From an uncultured Prevotellaceae bacterium (lineage in GTDB: Bacteria > Bacteroidota > Bacteroidia > Bacteroidales > Bacteroidaceae): 64,000 nucleotides of DNA. The stretch lies in NCBI GenBank assembly GCA_946185485.1, contig CAMHJQ010000016.1, positions 1-64,000 on the forward strand. Reading direction: 5' to 3'. The position numbers were made by a program, and so were the translations under genes. Numbering within the stretch: position 1 is the first letter of the stretch; each line of letters opens with the position of its first letter. Below the pieces are notes generated by a model, which saw nothing but the letters and a program-made list of their open reading frames with translations, did no database searches and was not told where the DNA came from. This document shows, piece by piece, positions 42,545-52,041 of the stretch.

Positions 42545-43866
42545 GCTTTACCGGTGGCAACCTCTTTTTTTCCCGTCTGGTAGGAATAAGCATCAAGCTT
42601 GAGGAGATAGTAGTCGCGGAAATCGCTCCAGTGGTAGTAGGGGGCTATGTCGGTAAGCAGGGGAAGCCTGGCTTCCTCCTCGTTGAGGAGGACCTTGAAG
42701 ATGATGTCACGGTCGTTGACATCGGAGCGATAGAAGACGAACTGGATATTGGAGGCCATGGGGAAGACGAGACATGCCCACCAGCCAGAGGGTTCGAGGA
42801 GTTCCAGGTCGTCAATCTGGGCGTCGAAGCCGTTGATGCCCAATAGGCATGTCAGCGGCAGTATAATGGTCTCGTGACCGAAGCGGAGCTGTGCACCATG
42901 CCGGGGCTGATGGATGCAACTGTCGGCATCGGCTATGAGCTGGCGCAGCAGGTAGCGCTGGGTATAGGGCTGTCGCGAGCCATTGATTGGCGAAGGCCCG
43001 TAGGTGAAGTACCACCAAGCGTTCTCCATCTGCCAGTACTGATGAAGCTCCTCATAGGTGAAGAGGTCGACGAGCTGACAGGAATCATTACTGGAGATGT
43101 TCTGCTGGATGAGTCCGGTCTTAAGGATATAGTAGTTGAGCTGCGCTTCGTCGATGACTTTCACCACGGAGTCAGCATTGGTGAAGAGCAGGTTCATGAG
43201 ACGCGGGTTACGTTCGCGGGAACGGGAGAAGGCTTTGAAGGCTTTCCGGGTGGAGTCGGTCTCCATGATGCTGCGCAGGGCGGAGTCCTGATAGTTCATG
43301 TAGTTCATGTCGCGCTTGGAGGCTTGCATGGTGACCTGCAGGCGCGGATTGAGCGCCAGCATCTGCTGGACGGCTTCCCCCATGGAGAGGATGCAGCGGT
43401 TGACAGTGGTGCTGCGGGCATCGACATAGGCTTTGCCACTGAACACCTCGGGAAAACGCTCCATCATGCGACGGGCTATGTCGCGGTGTTGCTGCCTGCC
43501 AAGACTGGTGAGTTCGCCCCAACGGCCTTCTGTGTCGTCGATGATGGACTTGATTTCCTGTTTCACCTTGCGTCCGAGTTCAGTCAGCATGTGCATGCTG
43601 TCGACTTTGCAGAGCATGTTGTAGGGAATGTCGTAGCCTTTGCGGTTGTTGAGGTAGCGGGAGCCGTGACGCCCGTAGTGGGAGATGTAGAACGGTTTCT
43701 TGCCGGCAGGCGGTGGCGTCATCCGATACTCTATGGTGTCAGGATAGATGCAGTAGTTGCTGGCAGAGAAGTTGCGATTACGGCTGATGAAATCAAAAGC
43801 CGACTGCCCGTAGAAAGGTAAAAAGGTAAAGAGGAATAAAAGCAAAAAAACAAACCTATTCTTCAT
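42508..43866 (-). CDS. Histidine acid phosphatase family protein (MINPP-like)
   Basis: 452 residues from the ATG at 43866, which overlaps the end of the upstream paralogue. Signal peptide to about PFYGQ. The active-site motif is intact: SHYGRHGSRYL (Arg66, His67, Arg70), and LRFGHETIILPL supplies the HE proton-donor pair. Branch-2 histidine phosphatases of this type in Bacteroides include the inositol polyphosphate phosphatases (MINPP), so phytate or a related phosphate ester is a fair guess. The last dozen residues (KAPTASNTFSSYE) and the stop come from a dispersed repeat also found at 2947-2992. Confidence 0.85.
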   Translation of the reverse strand: MKNRFVFLLLFLFTFLPFYGQSAFDFISRNRNFSASNYCIYPDTIEYRMTPPPAGKKPFYISHYGRHGSRYLNNRKGYDIPYNMLCKVDSMHMLTELGRKVKQEIKSIIDDTEGRWGELTSLGRQQHRDIARRMMERFPEVFSGKAYVDARSTTVNRCILSMGEAVQQMLALNPRLQVTMQASKRDMNYMNYQDSALRSIMETDSTRKAFKAFSRSRERNPRLMNLLFTNADSVVKVIDEAQLNYYILKTGLIQQNISSNDSCQLVDLFTYEELHQYWQMENAWWYFTYGPSPINGSRQPYTQRYLLRQLIADADSCIHQPRHGAQLRFGHETIILPLTCLLGINGFDAQIDDLELLEPSGWWACLVFPMASNIQFVFYRSDVNDRDIIFKVLLNEEEARLPLLTDIAPYYHWSDFRDYYLLKLDAYSYQTGKKEVATGKAPTASNTFSSYE

Positions 43867-45148
43867 ACGCGTCGAGCTTTTTGAGATAGTAATCACGGAC
43901 GTCGCTCCAATGGTAGTAGGGCAACAGCATTGTCTTCAGGGGCAGTTTGACCTCGATCTCGTTGAGCAGCACCTTGACAAGGACATCGTCAAAACGCTGT
44001 ACCTGGGACGGTGCAAGATTAGGGGCGTAGAACACGAACTGGATGTTGGCTGCCATGGGACACAGCTTAAAGTCGGCCCACCCCTTCTTGTCGATGGCAT
44101 CAGGGTCGCTGACGTTGATGCCGCATCCCTTGATGTCGAGCAGAAAGAGGAGGGGCAGAAGTACGTGCTCGTAACCATAGCGCAGGTGAGCACCATGCTT
44201 ATGCTGCAAGATGTAGCTGTCGGCCTGGGCTATCATCTTGCGCAACAGGGGGACGGCGGTGCGGGCATGCGGGCTGTAGGTGCAGTAGGTGCAGTAGGTG
44301 CGGGCATTCTCCTTCTTCCAGCTGCAACAGACCTCCTCATCGGAGAAGAGGTCATAGAGTGTCAGCGACTTGCACATCTCCGTATTCTGGATATTGCTGG
44401 CAACACGGAACAGACCATCGTACAGCTTGTCGGCATCAACATGGTTGCGGACATAGTCGGCATCGTTGAAGAGGGCATCCATCAGCCGCTTACTATGCTG
44501 ACACTTTTGGGCAAAGGCCGTGAGGGCAGCCTGCATGCTGGTGTCGGCCTGCAAGGCAGACAACTGTCGGTCAGAAAGGTCCAAATAACTCATGTCGCGC
44601 TTCGAAGCATTGTGGTTAATCTCCACCGAAGGGCGAATCTCTACCAGCTGACTCATGGCATGTTCCATCGACAGGACGCAAGGCAGCTTCGTGCTGCTGC
44701 GGGCATCGACAGTAGTGCCATCGGCAAAGACCTTGGGGAAGCGGTTGACCATCCGTCGCACTATCTGCTGCTGCTGGTATGCCCCCAGCTCCGTCAGTTC
44801 CCCCCAACGGTCGTAGACATCGTGACGGATACAATCCAGTCGCCGCAGGACGTCATGTCCCAACGATGTCAGCTTGCCTAAGCTGTCAGCAGCCTCCAGG
44901 ATGCGGTAAGGGATATCATAGCTCTCTGCATGGTCAAGAAAGCAGGAGCCGTGGCGGCCAAAGTGGGAGATATAAAAAGGCTTCCACCCCTCAGGGGGGG
45001 GTGTCATCTGCAGCTGAGTGGATCCGGGATAGGCCATGTCACTACCTGCAGAACAGCGGATGTTCTGCGTTATTTCATGGCATAAGGACTGACCCTTCAA
45101 TCCGTTAGCTAAAAGCAATATTACTGTCGCCAGCAGTAATTTTCTCAT
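43856..45148 (-). CDS. Histidine acid phosphatase paralogue with altered active site
   Basis: 430 residues, signal peptide to about LKGQ. It is clearly related to the gene downstream along the whole length (MTPPPEGWKPFYISHFGRHG, WGELTELGAYQQQ, SKRDMSYLDL, YYHWSDVRDYYLKKLDAY). Two catalytic features differ: the second arginine of RHGxR is cysteine (RHGSCF, Cys69), and the HE motif reads GYEHVLLPL, with tyrosine in place of the histidine. It may be a weak enzyme or a pseudoenzyme, or have a changed specificity. A run of YCTYCTYS is encoded by short repeats near 44274-44300. The gene is upstream in a two-gene operon with overlapping ends. Confidence 0.82.
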   Translation of the reverse strand: MRKLLLATVILLLANGLKGQSLCHEITQNIRCSAGSDMAYPGSTQLQMTPPPEGWKPFYISHFGRHGSCFLDHAESYDIPYRILEAADSLGKLTSLGHDVLRRLDCIRHDVYDRWGELTELGAYQQQQIVRRMVNRFPKVFADGTTVDARSSTKLPCVLSMEHAMSQLVEIRPSVEINHNASKRDMSYLDLSDRQLSALQADTSMQAALTAFAQKCQHSKRLMDALFNDADYVRNHVDADKLYDGLFRVASNIQNTEMCKSLTLYDLFSDEEVCCSWKKENARTYCTYCTYSPHARTAVPLLRKMIAQADSYILQHKHGAHLRYGYEHVLLPLLFLLDIKGCGINVSDPDAIDKKGWADFKLCPMAANIQFVFYAPNLAPSQVQRFDDVLVKVLLNEIEVKLPLKTMLLPYYHWSDVRDYYLKKLDAYEE

Positions 45149-45188
45149 AACTTATATTAATTTGCGTGCAAAAATAAAAAAAAATTCG

Positions 45189-45196
45189 TATATTTG
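45189..45196 (+). promoter_or_regulatory. -7 box for the hypothetical gene and GH3 operon
   Basis: TATATTTG followed by C, 26 nt before the ATG at 45223. Confidence 0.6.
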
Positions 45197-45222
45197 CAAA
45201 TCAATTCACCAAAAAACGTATT

Positions 45223-45873
45223 ATGGCTAACAAACAACTATGGCAAGATGACTATTGGCTACTCATGATGCAAGCCTACCTGCAGAAGCCCGTCGGCATC
45301 AAACCCACCTACTGCCGGGAGATGGTGAACCTGAGTCTTGAACTGCACATCGCACCCGAAGTGCTGCACGAGCGGCTGGGCGACATTGCCCGACTGAGAA
45401 CGCCACGCATAGAGCGATTGTGGAAAGAATACAGCGAGAATCCGCGCCGGCTGAAGCGTGCCGTGAGTCTGCTGCGCCAGATGACCGGCTTCAATACGGG
45501 TGGCGGCTTCTTTGAGGGTGTAGACATCCAGGAGACCTTTGAGCGCGACTTCCGTCCACTGGCCGAGGACGAGCGACTTACACCCGTCATGCTGACGCTG
45601 ATACTCGACCTCTACTTCCGGCTGACACCTATCACCATGGTCGCCGAGACACCTGAAGTGCAGGAGCTGGCCCGACTGATGCGCATCCCCGTAGCGCTGG
45701 TAGTCAGCGTGCTGGAGGTATTCCTACATTGTGACCCCTACCTGAACCGCCACGACGTGACATTCAGTCCGCTGCTGCTACCCTGTCAACAGATATGGCA
45801 ACGCTACGGCAACGGCGACACCCGCGAGCTGGCAGACTATGCCGAACAGCTGAAAGCGTACTTTGGTAATTAA
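45223..45873 (+). CDS. Conserved hypothetical cytoplasmic protein
   Basis: 216 residues, no signal peptide and no membrane segment. It appears mostly helical, starting MANKQLWQDDYWLLMMQAYL and including LHERLGDIARLRTPRIERLW and LMRIPVALVVSVLEVFLHCD. I have the impression of a Bacteroidales-specific family but cannot name a domain. It has its own -7 box, and the GH3 hydrolase gene follows after 31 nt, so the two are probably cotranscribed. No catalytic motif is visible. Confidence 0.65.
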   Translation: MANKQLWQDDYWLLMMQAYLQKPVGIKPTYCREMVNLSLELHIAPEVLHERLGDIARLRTPRIERLWKEYSENPRRLKRAVSLLRQMTGFNTGGGFFEGVDIQETFERDFRPLAEDERLTPVMLTLILDLYFRLTPITMVAETPEVQELARLMRIPVALVVSVLEVFLHCDPYLNRHDVTFSPLLLPCQQIWQRYGNGDTRELADYAEQLKAYFGN

Positions 45874-45904
45874 AAATCAATAACTAACTATTATTATTAA
45901 CCGG

Positions 45905-48247
45905 ATGAAAAAATATCTTATGACAGGACTGACGGTCCTATTAACAGCAACAACTATGAATGCACAGAAACTGCAAAGTGACAACATCGACGAAGTGCTG
46001 AAGGCCATGACGCTGGAAGAGAAAGCCCAGCTGCTGGTAGGCGGCGGCAACACCAGCTTCGTAGGCTCGGGCGCCATGATGGGAAGCCAGAAGAAGCTGG
46101 TGCCTGGAGCTGCCGGCATCACGGTAGCCATTGACCGATTAGGCATCCCTGCCACCGTACTCTGCGACGGTCCTGCCGGCGTGCACATCGACCGCCGGCG
46201 CGACAATGACCCTAACGATTATGCCGCCACGGGATTCCCCATAGGCACCTGTCTGGCTTCGACGTGGAACACGGAACTGGTGGAGCAGGTGGGGCGGGCC
46301 ATCGGCAATGAGACGCTGGAGTACGGCTGTGATGTCATCCTCGGCCCTGGCCTGAACATACACCGCAGTCCGCTGTGCGGTCGCAACTTCGAGTATTTCT
46401 CTGAGGATCCCGTCGTCACCGGCCTCATCGGTGCGGCAGTCACTAAGGGTATCCAGAGCCAGGGCGTCGGCGTGTCGGCCAAGCACTATGCCGTCAACTC
46501 GCAGGAGACGGCCCGCACCAAGGTCGATGAGCGCCTCTCGCAGCGTGCCCTGCGTGAGCTCTACCTGAAGGGCTTCGAGATAGTGGTACGCCAGAGCAAT
46601 CCCTGGACCATCATGTCGGCCTATAACAAGGTAAACGGTACGTATGCACAGATGCACCGCGACCTGCTGACCACCATCCTGCGCGACGAATGGGGATTCC
46701 AGGGCATCGTCATGACCGACTGGATAGGCAAGCGTGACGACATGCCCGTGTACAAGCAGGTGGAGGCCGGCAACGACCTGCTCATGCCCGGCTATCCTGC
46801 ACAGGTGGAGGACATCATCGCTGCCGTCAAGGGCGGACAGCTCGACATCAAGTATGTCGATATCTGCGCACGCCGCATGCTGGAATACATCGTCAAGACC
46901 CCGCACTTCCGCAAGTACCAGTACAGCAAGCCCGACCTAAAGGCCCACGCCCAGGTGACCCGCCAAAGTTCGACTGAGGGCATGGTGCTGCTGAGAAACG
47001 AAAAGCTGAAGACGAAAGACGGGAAGGAGGCGGCATCCGTGCTGCCCATGAAAAACCTCAAGACCGTCGCCCTCTTCGGCGTCAACAGCTACGACTTCAT
47101 GTCGGGCGGCCTGGGTTCCGGCTGTGTCAATGTGCCCTACGTGGTTGACATGGTGCAGGGTCTGAAGAATGTCGGCGTGAAGACCACCCCGCTGCTCACC
47201 GAAATCTACCAGAACTACGTGAAATATGCCAAGGCCAAGCTGAAGGCCGACAAGAACCCGATGATGTGGTTCCTGGACCAGGGCCAGCCCAAGCTGGACG
47301 AGATTGAGATTACAGACCGCTGTGTGGCCCACGAGCTGCAGGAGGCTGACGCTGCCATCATCACCATCGGCCGTCAGGCCGGCGAGGGCATGGACCGCCA
47401 GATTGACGGTGAGTTCAACCTGACCCAACAGGAACAGGACATAATCTTCCGTGTTAGCGACCAATTCCGCGCTGCCGGAAAGCCCGTTATCGTCATCCTC
47501 AATTCTGGCAGCGTCATGGAGACCTGTTCGTGGCGTGACCGTGTGGATGCCATCCTTTGTGTCTGGCAACCCGGCGAGGAGGGCGGCAACAGCGTCGCCG
47601 ACGTGCTGACGGGTAAGGCCAATCCGTCGGGTAAGCTAACCATGACATGGCCTGTGGCTGCCGCCGACCATCCCTCGACCAGGAACTTCCCGCAGAACAT
47701 GGACATGTACAGCTACCGCGAGATGAAGGGCTGGGGCATGCCCATCCCCAACGAGGACTTTACCAACCACGAGGAAGGCATCTACGTGGGCTACCGCTAC
47801 TTCGACACCCAAGGCACGCAGGTCGCCTATCCCTTCGGTTTCGGCCTCAGCTATACCACCTTTGAAATGAAGGACGAAAAGGTAAAAGTCAAGAATGACG
47901 GCGTGGAGGTCAGCGTGACGGTCAAGAATACGGGCAGCGCAGCCGGCAAGGAGGTTGCCCAAGTGTATGTCACCGCTCCCAAGGGCAACATTGATAAACC
48001 CATCCACGAGCTGAAGGCCTTTGCCAAGACTCGCGAGTTGAAGCCCGGCGAGAGCCAGACGCTGACCATGACCATTGCCCGCCGTGACCTCACGTCGTTC
48101 GACGAGGCTGGTTCTCAGTGGCTCGGCGAGGCTGGTGCCTACACCTTCGCCGTCGGCAACAGCAGCCGCAACCTGCCGCTGAGCGCAACGGTCCAACTGA
48201 AACAGTACACAGAGAAGACCAACAACGCCGCAGCACCGCAGCAATAA
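45905..48247 (+). CDS. GH3 beta-glucosidase/beta-xylosidase
   Basis: 780 residues, signal peptide to about TMNAQ. GH3 barrel: LCDGPAGVHID, GCDVILGPGLNIHRSPLCGRN (substrate-binding loop), SAKHYAVNSQE (conserved KH) and GIVMTDWIG with the nucleophile Asp272. The second alpha/beta domain (about residues 330-600) includes FGVNSYDFMSGGLGSGCVN, and a C-terminal fibronectin III-like domain begins near YRYFDTQGTQVAYPFGFGLS. It would cut terminal beta-linked glucose or xylose from oligosaccharides in the periplasm. It shares a transcript with the hypothetical gene upstream and ends at a strong terminator. Confidence 0.9.
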   Translation: MKKYLMTGLTVLLTATTMNAQKLQSDNIDEVLKAMTLEEKAQLLVGGGNTSFVGSGAMMGSQKKLVPGAAGITVAIDRLGIPATVLCDGPAGVHIDRRRDNDPNDYAATGFPIGTCLASTWNTELVEQVGRAIGNETLEYGCDVILGPGLNIHRSPLCGRNFEYFSEDPVVTGLIGAAVTKGIQSQGVGVSAKHYAVNSQETARTKVDERLSQRALRELYLKGFEIVVRQSNPWTIMSAYNKVNGTYAQMHRDLLTTILRDEWGFQGIVMTDWIGKRDDMPVYKQVEAGNDLLMPGYPAQVEDIIAAVKGGQLDIKYVDICARRMLEYIVKTPHFRKYQYSKPDLKAHAQVTRQSSTEGMVLLRNEKLKTKDGKEAASVLPMKNLKTVALFGVNSYDFMSGGLGSGCVNVPYVVDMVQGLKNVGVKTTPLLTEIYQNYVKYAKAKLKADKNPMMWFLDQGQPKLDEIEITDRCVAHELQEADAAIITIGRQAGEGMDRQIDGEFNLTQQEQDIIFRVSDQFRAAGKPVIVILNSGSVMETCSWRDRVDAILCVWQPGEEGGNSVADVLTGKANPSGKLTMTWPVAAADHPSTRNFPQNMDMYSYREMKGWGMPIPNEDFTNHEEGIYVGYRYFDTQGTQVAYPFGFGLSYTTFEMKDEKVKVKNDGVEVSVTVKNTGSAAGKEVAQVYVTAPKGNIDKPIHELKAFAKTRELKPGESQTLTMTIARRDLTSFDEAGSQWLGEAGAYTFAVGNSSRNLPLSATVQLKQYTEKTNNAAAPQQ

Positions 48248-48264
48248 GAGGATGGATTAACCAA

Positions 48265-48315
48265 AAAAACAACGGATTTCCCAGTATCTTTAGGTTAGGG
48301 AAATCCGTTGTTTTT
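48265..48315. terminator. Bidirectional terminator between the GH3 gene and cstA
   Basis: aaaaacaacggatttccc (48265-48282) and gggaaatccgttgttttt (48298-48315) form a perfect 18-bp stem with a 15-nt loop, and A/T runs on both sides. It serves both converging genes. Confidence 0.9.
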
Positions 48316-48326
48316 ATAGTCATTCT

Positions 48327-49793
48327 TTATGCACGTAGGCGGCGGCTCTCTTTCCGATACCACAGACAGAACCAGACAATGGCAACCAACAGACAGAGCC
48401 CTCCCAACGGATAGGCTACCGATTCTGACAAGCCGAAAGCCTGTTTGGACACAAACAGGAAGGTGCTGCAGACGGTGGTCATGAAGAGTGCCGGTATGAG
48501 TGTTATCCAGTAGCACTTGCCCTCACGGACCAGATAGACGGTAAGGGTCCAAAGTGTAAAGACGGACAGCGTCTGGTTGGACCATCCGAAATACTGCCAG
48601 ATGACGTTGAAACCGTCAGGATTCTCCATCTGCCAGAGGAGCATCAGGATGGAGCTGAGGAACAGGGGGACGCAGATGTAGAGGCGCTTGGCAATGGGGC
48701 GCTGGTCTAACTTCAGCCATTCAGCCACAATGAGGCGGGCGGAACGGAAGGCTGTGTCGCCCGACGTGATGGGAGCGGCAACGACGCCTAACATCGCCAG
48801 GATGGCACCCATCACGCCCAGCCAGTCGTTGCAGACAATATTGACGACAGCAGCCGCTGAGGTATGGAAACCGTTAACTGCTGCGGGCAGCGACGCATAG
48901 CCTGGCTCTCCCTCGTTGTAGAAGAACCACGAGGCCACGCTGGCCCAGATGAGGGCTACCACACCCTCCGTAATCATGGCACCATAGAACATGGGGCGGC
49001 CTTTCTGCTCGCTGTCTAAGCAGCGGGCCATCAGCGGTGTCTGGGTGGCATGGAAGCCAGAGATGGCACCACAGGCGATGGTGATGAACAGACAGGGGAA
49101 TACCTGGTCTTTCCATGTCTCCGGCTCTGTAGCCAGCCCCATATTGTAGAAGTGGTCCCACAGTTCCGGGATGGCAGGCCACTTGGCTAACAGCACCACC
49201 AGTAGTGCTGCGGCCATAAACAGCAGCGAGAAGGCAAAGATGGGATATATCCTGCCGATAATCTTATCGATGGGCAGCAATGTGGCAATGATGTAATAGA
49301 TAAAAATAATGACTACCCACATCATTTTCTCACCTCCTACGGAACTCAGGATTTCTGCGGGCGAATAGACAAACACGGTGCCCACCATGATGAGCAACAG
49401 GGTGGCAAAGACGAGCATGACACTCTTGGTAGTCTTGCCCAGATAGTGGCCCACCAGTTCGGGCTGTCCGGCTCCGCCATGACGCATAGACAGCATTCCT
49501 GACAGGTAGTCGTGGACTGCACCGGCAAATATGCAGCCGAAGACAATCCAAAGGTAAGCGATAGGTCCAAACTTTGCACCCATGATAGCACCGAAGATAG
49601 GTCCCGTACCAGCAATGTTCAGGAACTGAATCATAAACACTTTCCAGCTGGGCAGCACAATAAAGTCCAATCCGTCAGCCTTACTGATGGCTGGCGTCAC
49701 ACGGTTGTCAGGGCCGAATACGTGCTCGACGAAACGCCCATAGAAAAAGTACCCAAATACAAGAGCTATCAAGCTCAAAAGAAATGTGATCAT
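48327..49793 (-). CDS. cstA: Carbon starvation protein CstA (peptide/pyruvate transporter family)
   Basis: 488 residues with many membrane segments. Family blocks: FGYFFYGRFVEHVFGPD, IAGTGPIFGAIMGAKFGP, MRHGGAGQPELVGHYLG, ISGFHATQTPLMARCLDSE, and SGDTAFRSARLIVAEWL. CstA proteins move peptides or pyruvate into the cell under carbon limitation. This is the short form (E. coli CstA has about 700 residues), which is common in Bacteroidetes. A full promoter is present at 49820-49850. Confidence 0.93.
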   Translation of the reverse strand: MITFLLSLIALVFGYFFYGRFVEHVFGPDNRVTPAISKADGLDFIVLPSWKVFMIQFLNIAGTGPIFGAIMGAKFGPIAYLWIVFGCIFAGAVHDYLSGMLSMRHGGAGQPELVGHYLGKTTKSVMLVFATLLLIMVGTVFVYSPAEILSSVGGEKMMWVVIIFIYYIIATLLPIDKIIGRIYPIFAFSLLFMAAALLVVLLAKWPAIPELWDHFYNMGLATEPETWKDQVFPCLFITIACGAISGFHATQTPLMARCLDSEQKGRPMFYGAMITEGVVALIWASVASWFFYNEGEPGYASLPAAVNGFHTSAAAVVNIVCNDWLGVMGAILAMLGVVAAPITSGDTAFRSARLIVAEWLKLDQRPIAKRLYICVPLFLSSILMLLWQMENPDGFNVIWQYFGWSNQTLSVFTLWTLTVYLVREGKCYWITLIPALFMTTVCSTFLFVSKQAFGLSESVAYPLGGLCLLVAIVWFCLWYRKESRRLRA

Positions 49794-49819
49794 GTTTACA
49801 TTTACTAATTATTCGGCCA

Positions 49820-49850
49820 CAAAGTTACACAAAAACCCCGAACCGACAAA
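49820..49850 (-). promoter_or_regulatory. Promoter of cstA
   Basis: Minus strand TTTG (49847-49850), exactly 19 bp, then TAACTTTG (49820-49827), a complete match to the Bacteroidetes consensus, 26 nt before the ATG. Confidence 0.75.
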
Positions 49851-49890
49851 ACGTTTGCCGTATTTTATCTTTTTTTACACTCAAAAATAG

Positions 49891-51867
49891 TTACTTTGAC
49901 AGCATCCACTCGAAAGGACTGGCAGGAAGCCCGTTCTGCCCACGGAGGACGGCTTGCGGACAGTCCTTCCAGGCATAGCGAACCTTGACGGGTGAGGCAA
50001 CGGATGACTTGAGGACAACGGTCTTGCCTTGTGCTGTTGCCTCGGCATTGACGAAACGGCCATCGGCACCAGCAACCTCCATTTCAGGGATGTCACCCAC
50101 CTGCAGAGGTTGGTCGAAAGTGAGGGTGACCGTACTGCCATCGGCAGAAGACTGTACTGGTTGGGGAGCAAGCGTCACCTGCTTGCCATAAACCTGTCGG
50201 TCGAAGCAGAGCGCAACACGTTCTGCCACCTCACGCTTTCGAAGCGGATGGATGTCCACTTTCTCGCCAAGGTCGATGATACACGCCAGTTGGGCAGAGG
50301 GGTCGTTGACTGCCACGGTACGCTGAGCTTCGCGCAGGCGAGCCCAGTTGCTGTTGACGGGATCGGGCTGGGGTGTGATAGGCGACGGCATACCCGTCTG
50401 CTGGCGTCCGTCGTAGTTAGCCAACTGAACAATGCAGAACGGCAGTTCTGGACGCTGCCAGAGCGTGCGCCAGCTGCCCATCAACTTGCGCAGGTAGTCG
50501 GCATAGGGGGCAGGATTGCCAGTGTTCGACTCCCCCTGATACCATACGATACCACTCAGTGCGTAGGGTGCCAGCGGATGAACAACGGCATTATAGAGCG
50601 TGGTAGCCATGTTCTGCAGGCCGACGTCGCCACTGGGGCATGACGGCATGGTGGCTCCGTCGTGGTGCTTCCACTGTCTGCTGAGGGCGATAACATCCTT
50701 GGGCATCGGGTTCTGGCTCATGCGGTCGGCACCGAAGCAAAGCATATAAGGCTTTTCGGGAATGAAGTGCGCTACACCATATTTATTAATAAAGCGGACG
50801 GTGATGACATTGTCGCCCTCGCGGAGTAGCCCCTCGGGAATGTCATAACGGCGCGGGGGATACTGGTAGTACGTACGACCCACCTGCTGGCCATTCACGT
50901 AAGTGATGTCGGCATCAAACAGCGTACCCAACAACAGTCGGGCGGGCTGTCCGGCATGAGCCTTGTCTACCTGAACGTGCTGTCGAAGCCATGTGCTGCC
51001 CGTGCCACGCCAGCCCCATTGACGCTGGTCGATGGTCTGCCAGGCACTGTCATCATAGTCCAAGGCCGTAAAGTGCTGGGCAATGCCAACATCCTGCTGG
51101 TCCAACAGCTCGTTCCAACGACGGTCTGCCATATTGTTGGCCTGTGCCTGAGTGCGTACAAATTCCGGATTGTCATAGAGGCGCGTCTTCTCAACCTGCA
51201 TGGGATAGTTCTGCTGCAAGGAGTCAGCCGGTATCCACGCCTCGATGGGGGTGCCGCCCCAGCTGTTGACGATGATGCCCTGCGGCACGCCTGTCGTTTC
51301 GAACATCCGCTTACCCAAGAACGAGCCGACAGCCGAGAACAGCCAAGCATTCTGTTTGGTCAGCGGCTTCCAGTTGATGGTGGTGGGGCGAATATCATCC
51401 TGCGGCCCATGGGCGTTCGTTTCATTCTGCACACGGAACAGGCGTACCTGCGGCAGGTTGAAGGCGTCAATATCGCTGACATACTGTGGATAGACACGCT
51501 CAATGGTCACGTCGATGTTCGACTGTCCCGAACAAAGCCATACATCACCCACGAGTACATCGGTCAGCTCCACTTTTTCACTGGCTGCACTTTCACTGCT
51601 CACTTCCATCGTATATGGTCCTCCGGCCTTCTGCTTAGGCAGGTCTATTTGCCAGCGGCCGTCAGCACCTGCCGTCGTCGTATAAACCTTCTTGCGGAAA
51701 GTGATGGTAACCTGTTCGCCGGCATCGGCCTTACCCCAAACGGGAATGGGCTGGTTGCGCTGAAGCACCATGCCAGACTGGAACAACTTTGGAAGCTGAA
51801 CTTTGGCTCCGGCTGTCATACAGCCCGCAAGAGCCACTAAAATAAAAAATAGATTTCGTTTCATCAT
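49891..51867 (-). CDS. SASA-type carbohydrate acetylesterase (XynE-like)
   Basis: 658 residues from the ATG at 51867 (MMKRNLFF); the longer frame upstream contains the promoter. Signal peptide to about MTAGAK. The SGNH-like hydrolase of sialate O-acetylesterase type is split: DVWLCSGQSNIDV with the catalytic Ser116 early, IVWYQGESNTGNP in the middle, and LGEKVDIHPL with the catalytic His late. A jelly-roll domain is inserted between (about residues 285-400). Because it lies beside xylan genes, it probably removes acetyl groups from xylan oligosaccharides; by memory, Prevotella xylan clusters contain such an esterase (XynE). It is divergent from the symporter gene. Confidence 0.85.
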   Translation of the reverse strand: MMKRNLFFILVALAGCMTAGAKVQLPKLFQSGMVLQRNQPIPVWGKADAGEQVTITFRKKVYTTTAGADGRWQIDLPKQKAGGPYTMEVSSESAASEKVELTDVLVGDVWLCSGQSNIDVTIERVYPQYVSDIDAFNLPQVRLFRVQNETNAHGPQDDIRPTTINWKPLTKQNAWLFSAVGSFLGKRMFETTGVPQGIIVNSWGGTPIEAWIPADSLQQNYPMQVEKTRLYDNPEFVRTQAQANNMADRRWNELLDQQDVGIAQHFTALDYDDSAWQTIDQRQWGWRGTGSTWLRQHVQVDKAHAGQPARLLLGTLFDADITYVNGQQVGRTYYQYPPRRYDIPEGLLREGDNVITVRFINKYGVAHFIPEKPYMLCFGADRMSQNPMPKDVIALSRQWKHHDGATMPSCPSGDVGLQNMATTLYNAVVHPLAPYALSGIVWYQGESNTGNPAPYADYLRKLMGSWRTLWQRPELPFCIVQLANYDGRQQTGMPSPITPQPDPVNSNWARLREAQRTVAVNDPSAQLACIIDLGEKVDIHPLRKREVAERVALCFDRQVYGKQVTLAPQPVQSSADGSTVTLTFDQPLQVGDIPEMEVAGADGRFVNAEATAQGKTVVLKSSVASPVKVRYAWKDCPQAVLRGQNGLPASPFEWMLSK

Positions 51868-51883
51868 GCCTGTTTGTTTTTTG

Positions 51884-51915
51884 CAAAAGTAAATAAAATA
51901 TGCGATGAAACCAAA
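51884..51915 (-). promoter_or_regulatory. Promoter of the SASA esterase gene
   Basis: Minus strand TTTG (51912-51915), 20 bp, then TACTTTTG (51884-51891). Only 16 nt separate the -7 box from the ATG, so the 5' leader is very short. Confidence 0.7.
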
Positions 51916-51997
51916 AAAAAACGCGTTTTCTTGGCTCTTGAAACAAAAACACATAATATTTGTAACATGGTAAAATGTGTTATTCAATAGAAACAAG

Positions 51998-52005
51998 TAT
52001 CTTTG
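51998..52005 (+). promoter_or_regulatory. -7 box for the xylan operon
   Basis: TATCTTTG followed by C, 36 nt before the symporter ATG at 52042. No TTTG is found 19-20 bp upstream, so an activator or an alternative sigma factor may be needed. Confidence 0.6.
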
Positions 52006-52041
52006 CACAAAGAAAAACAATAAAACTATTATTATACCATT

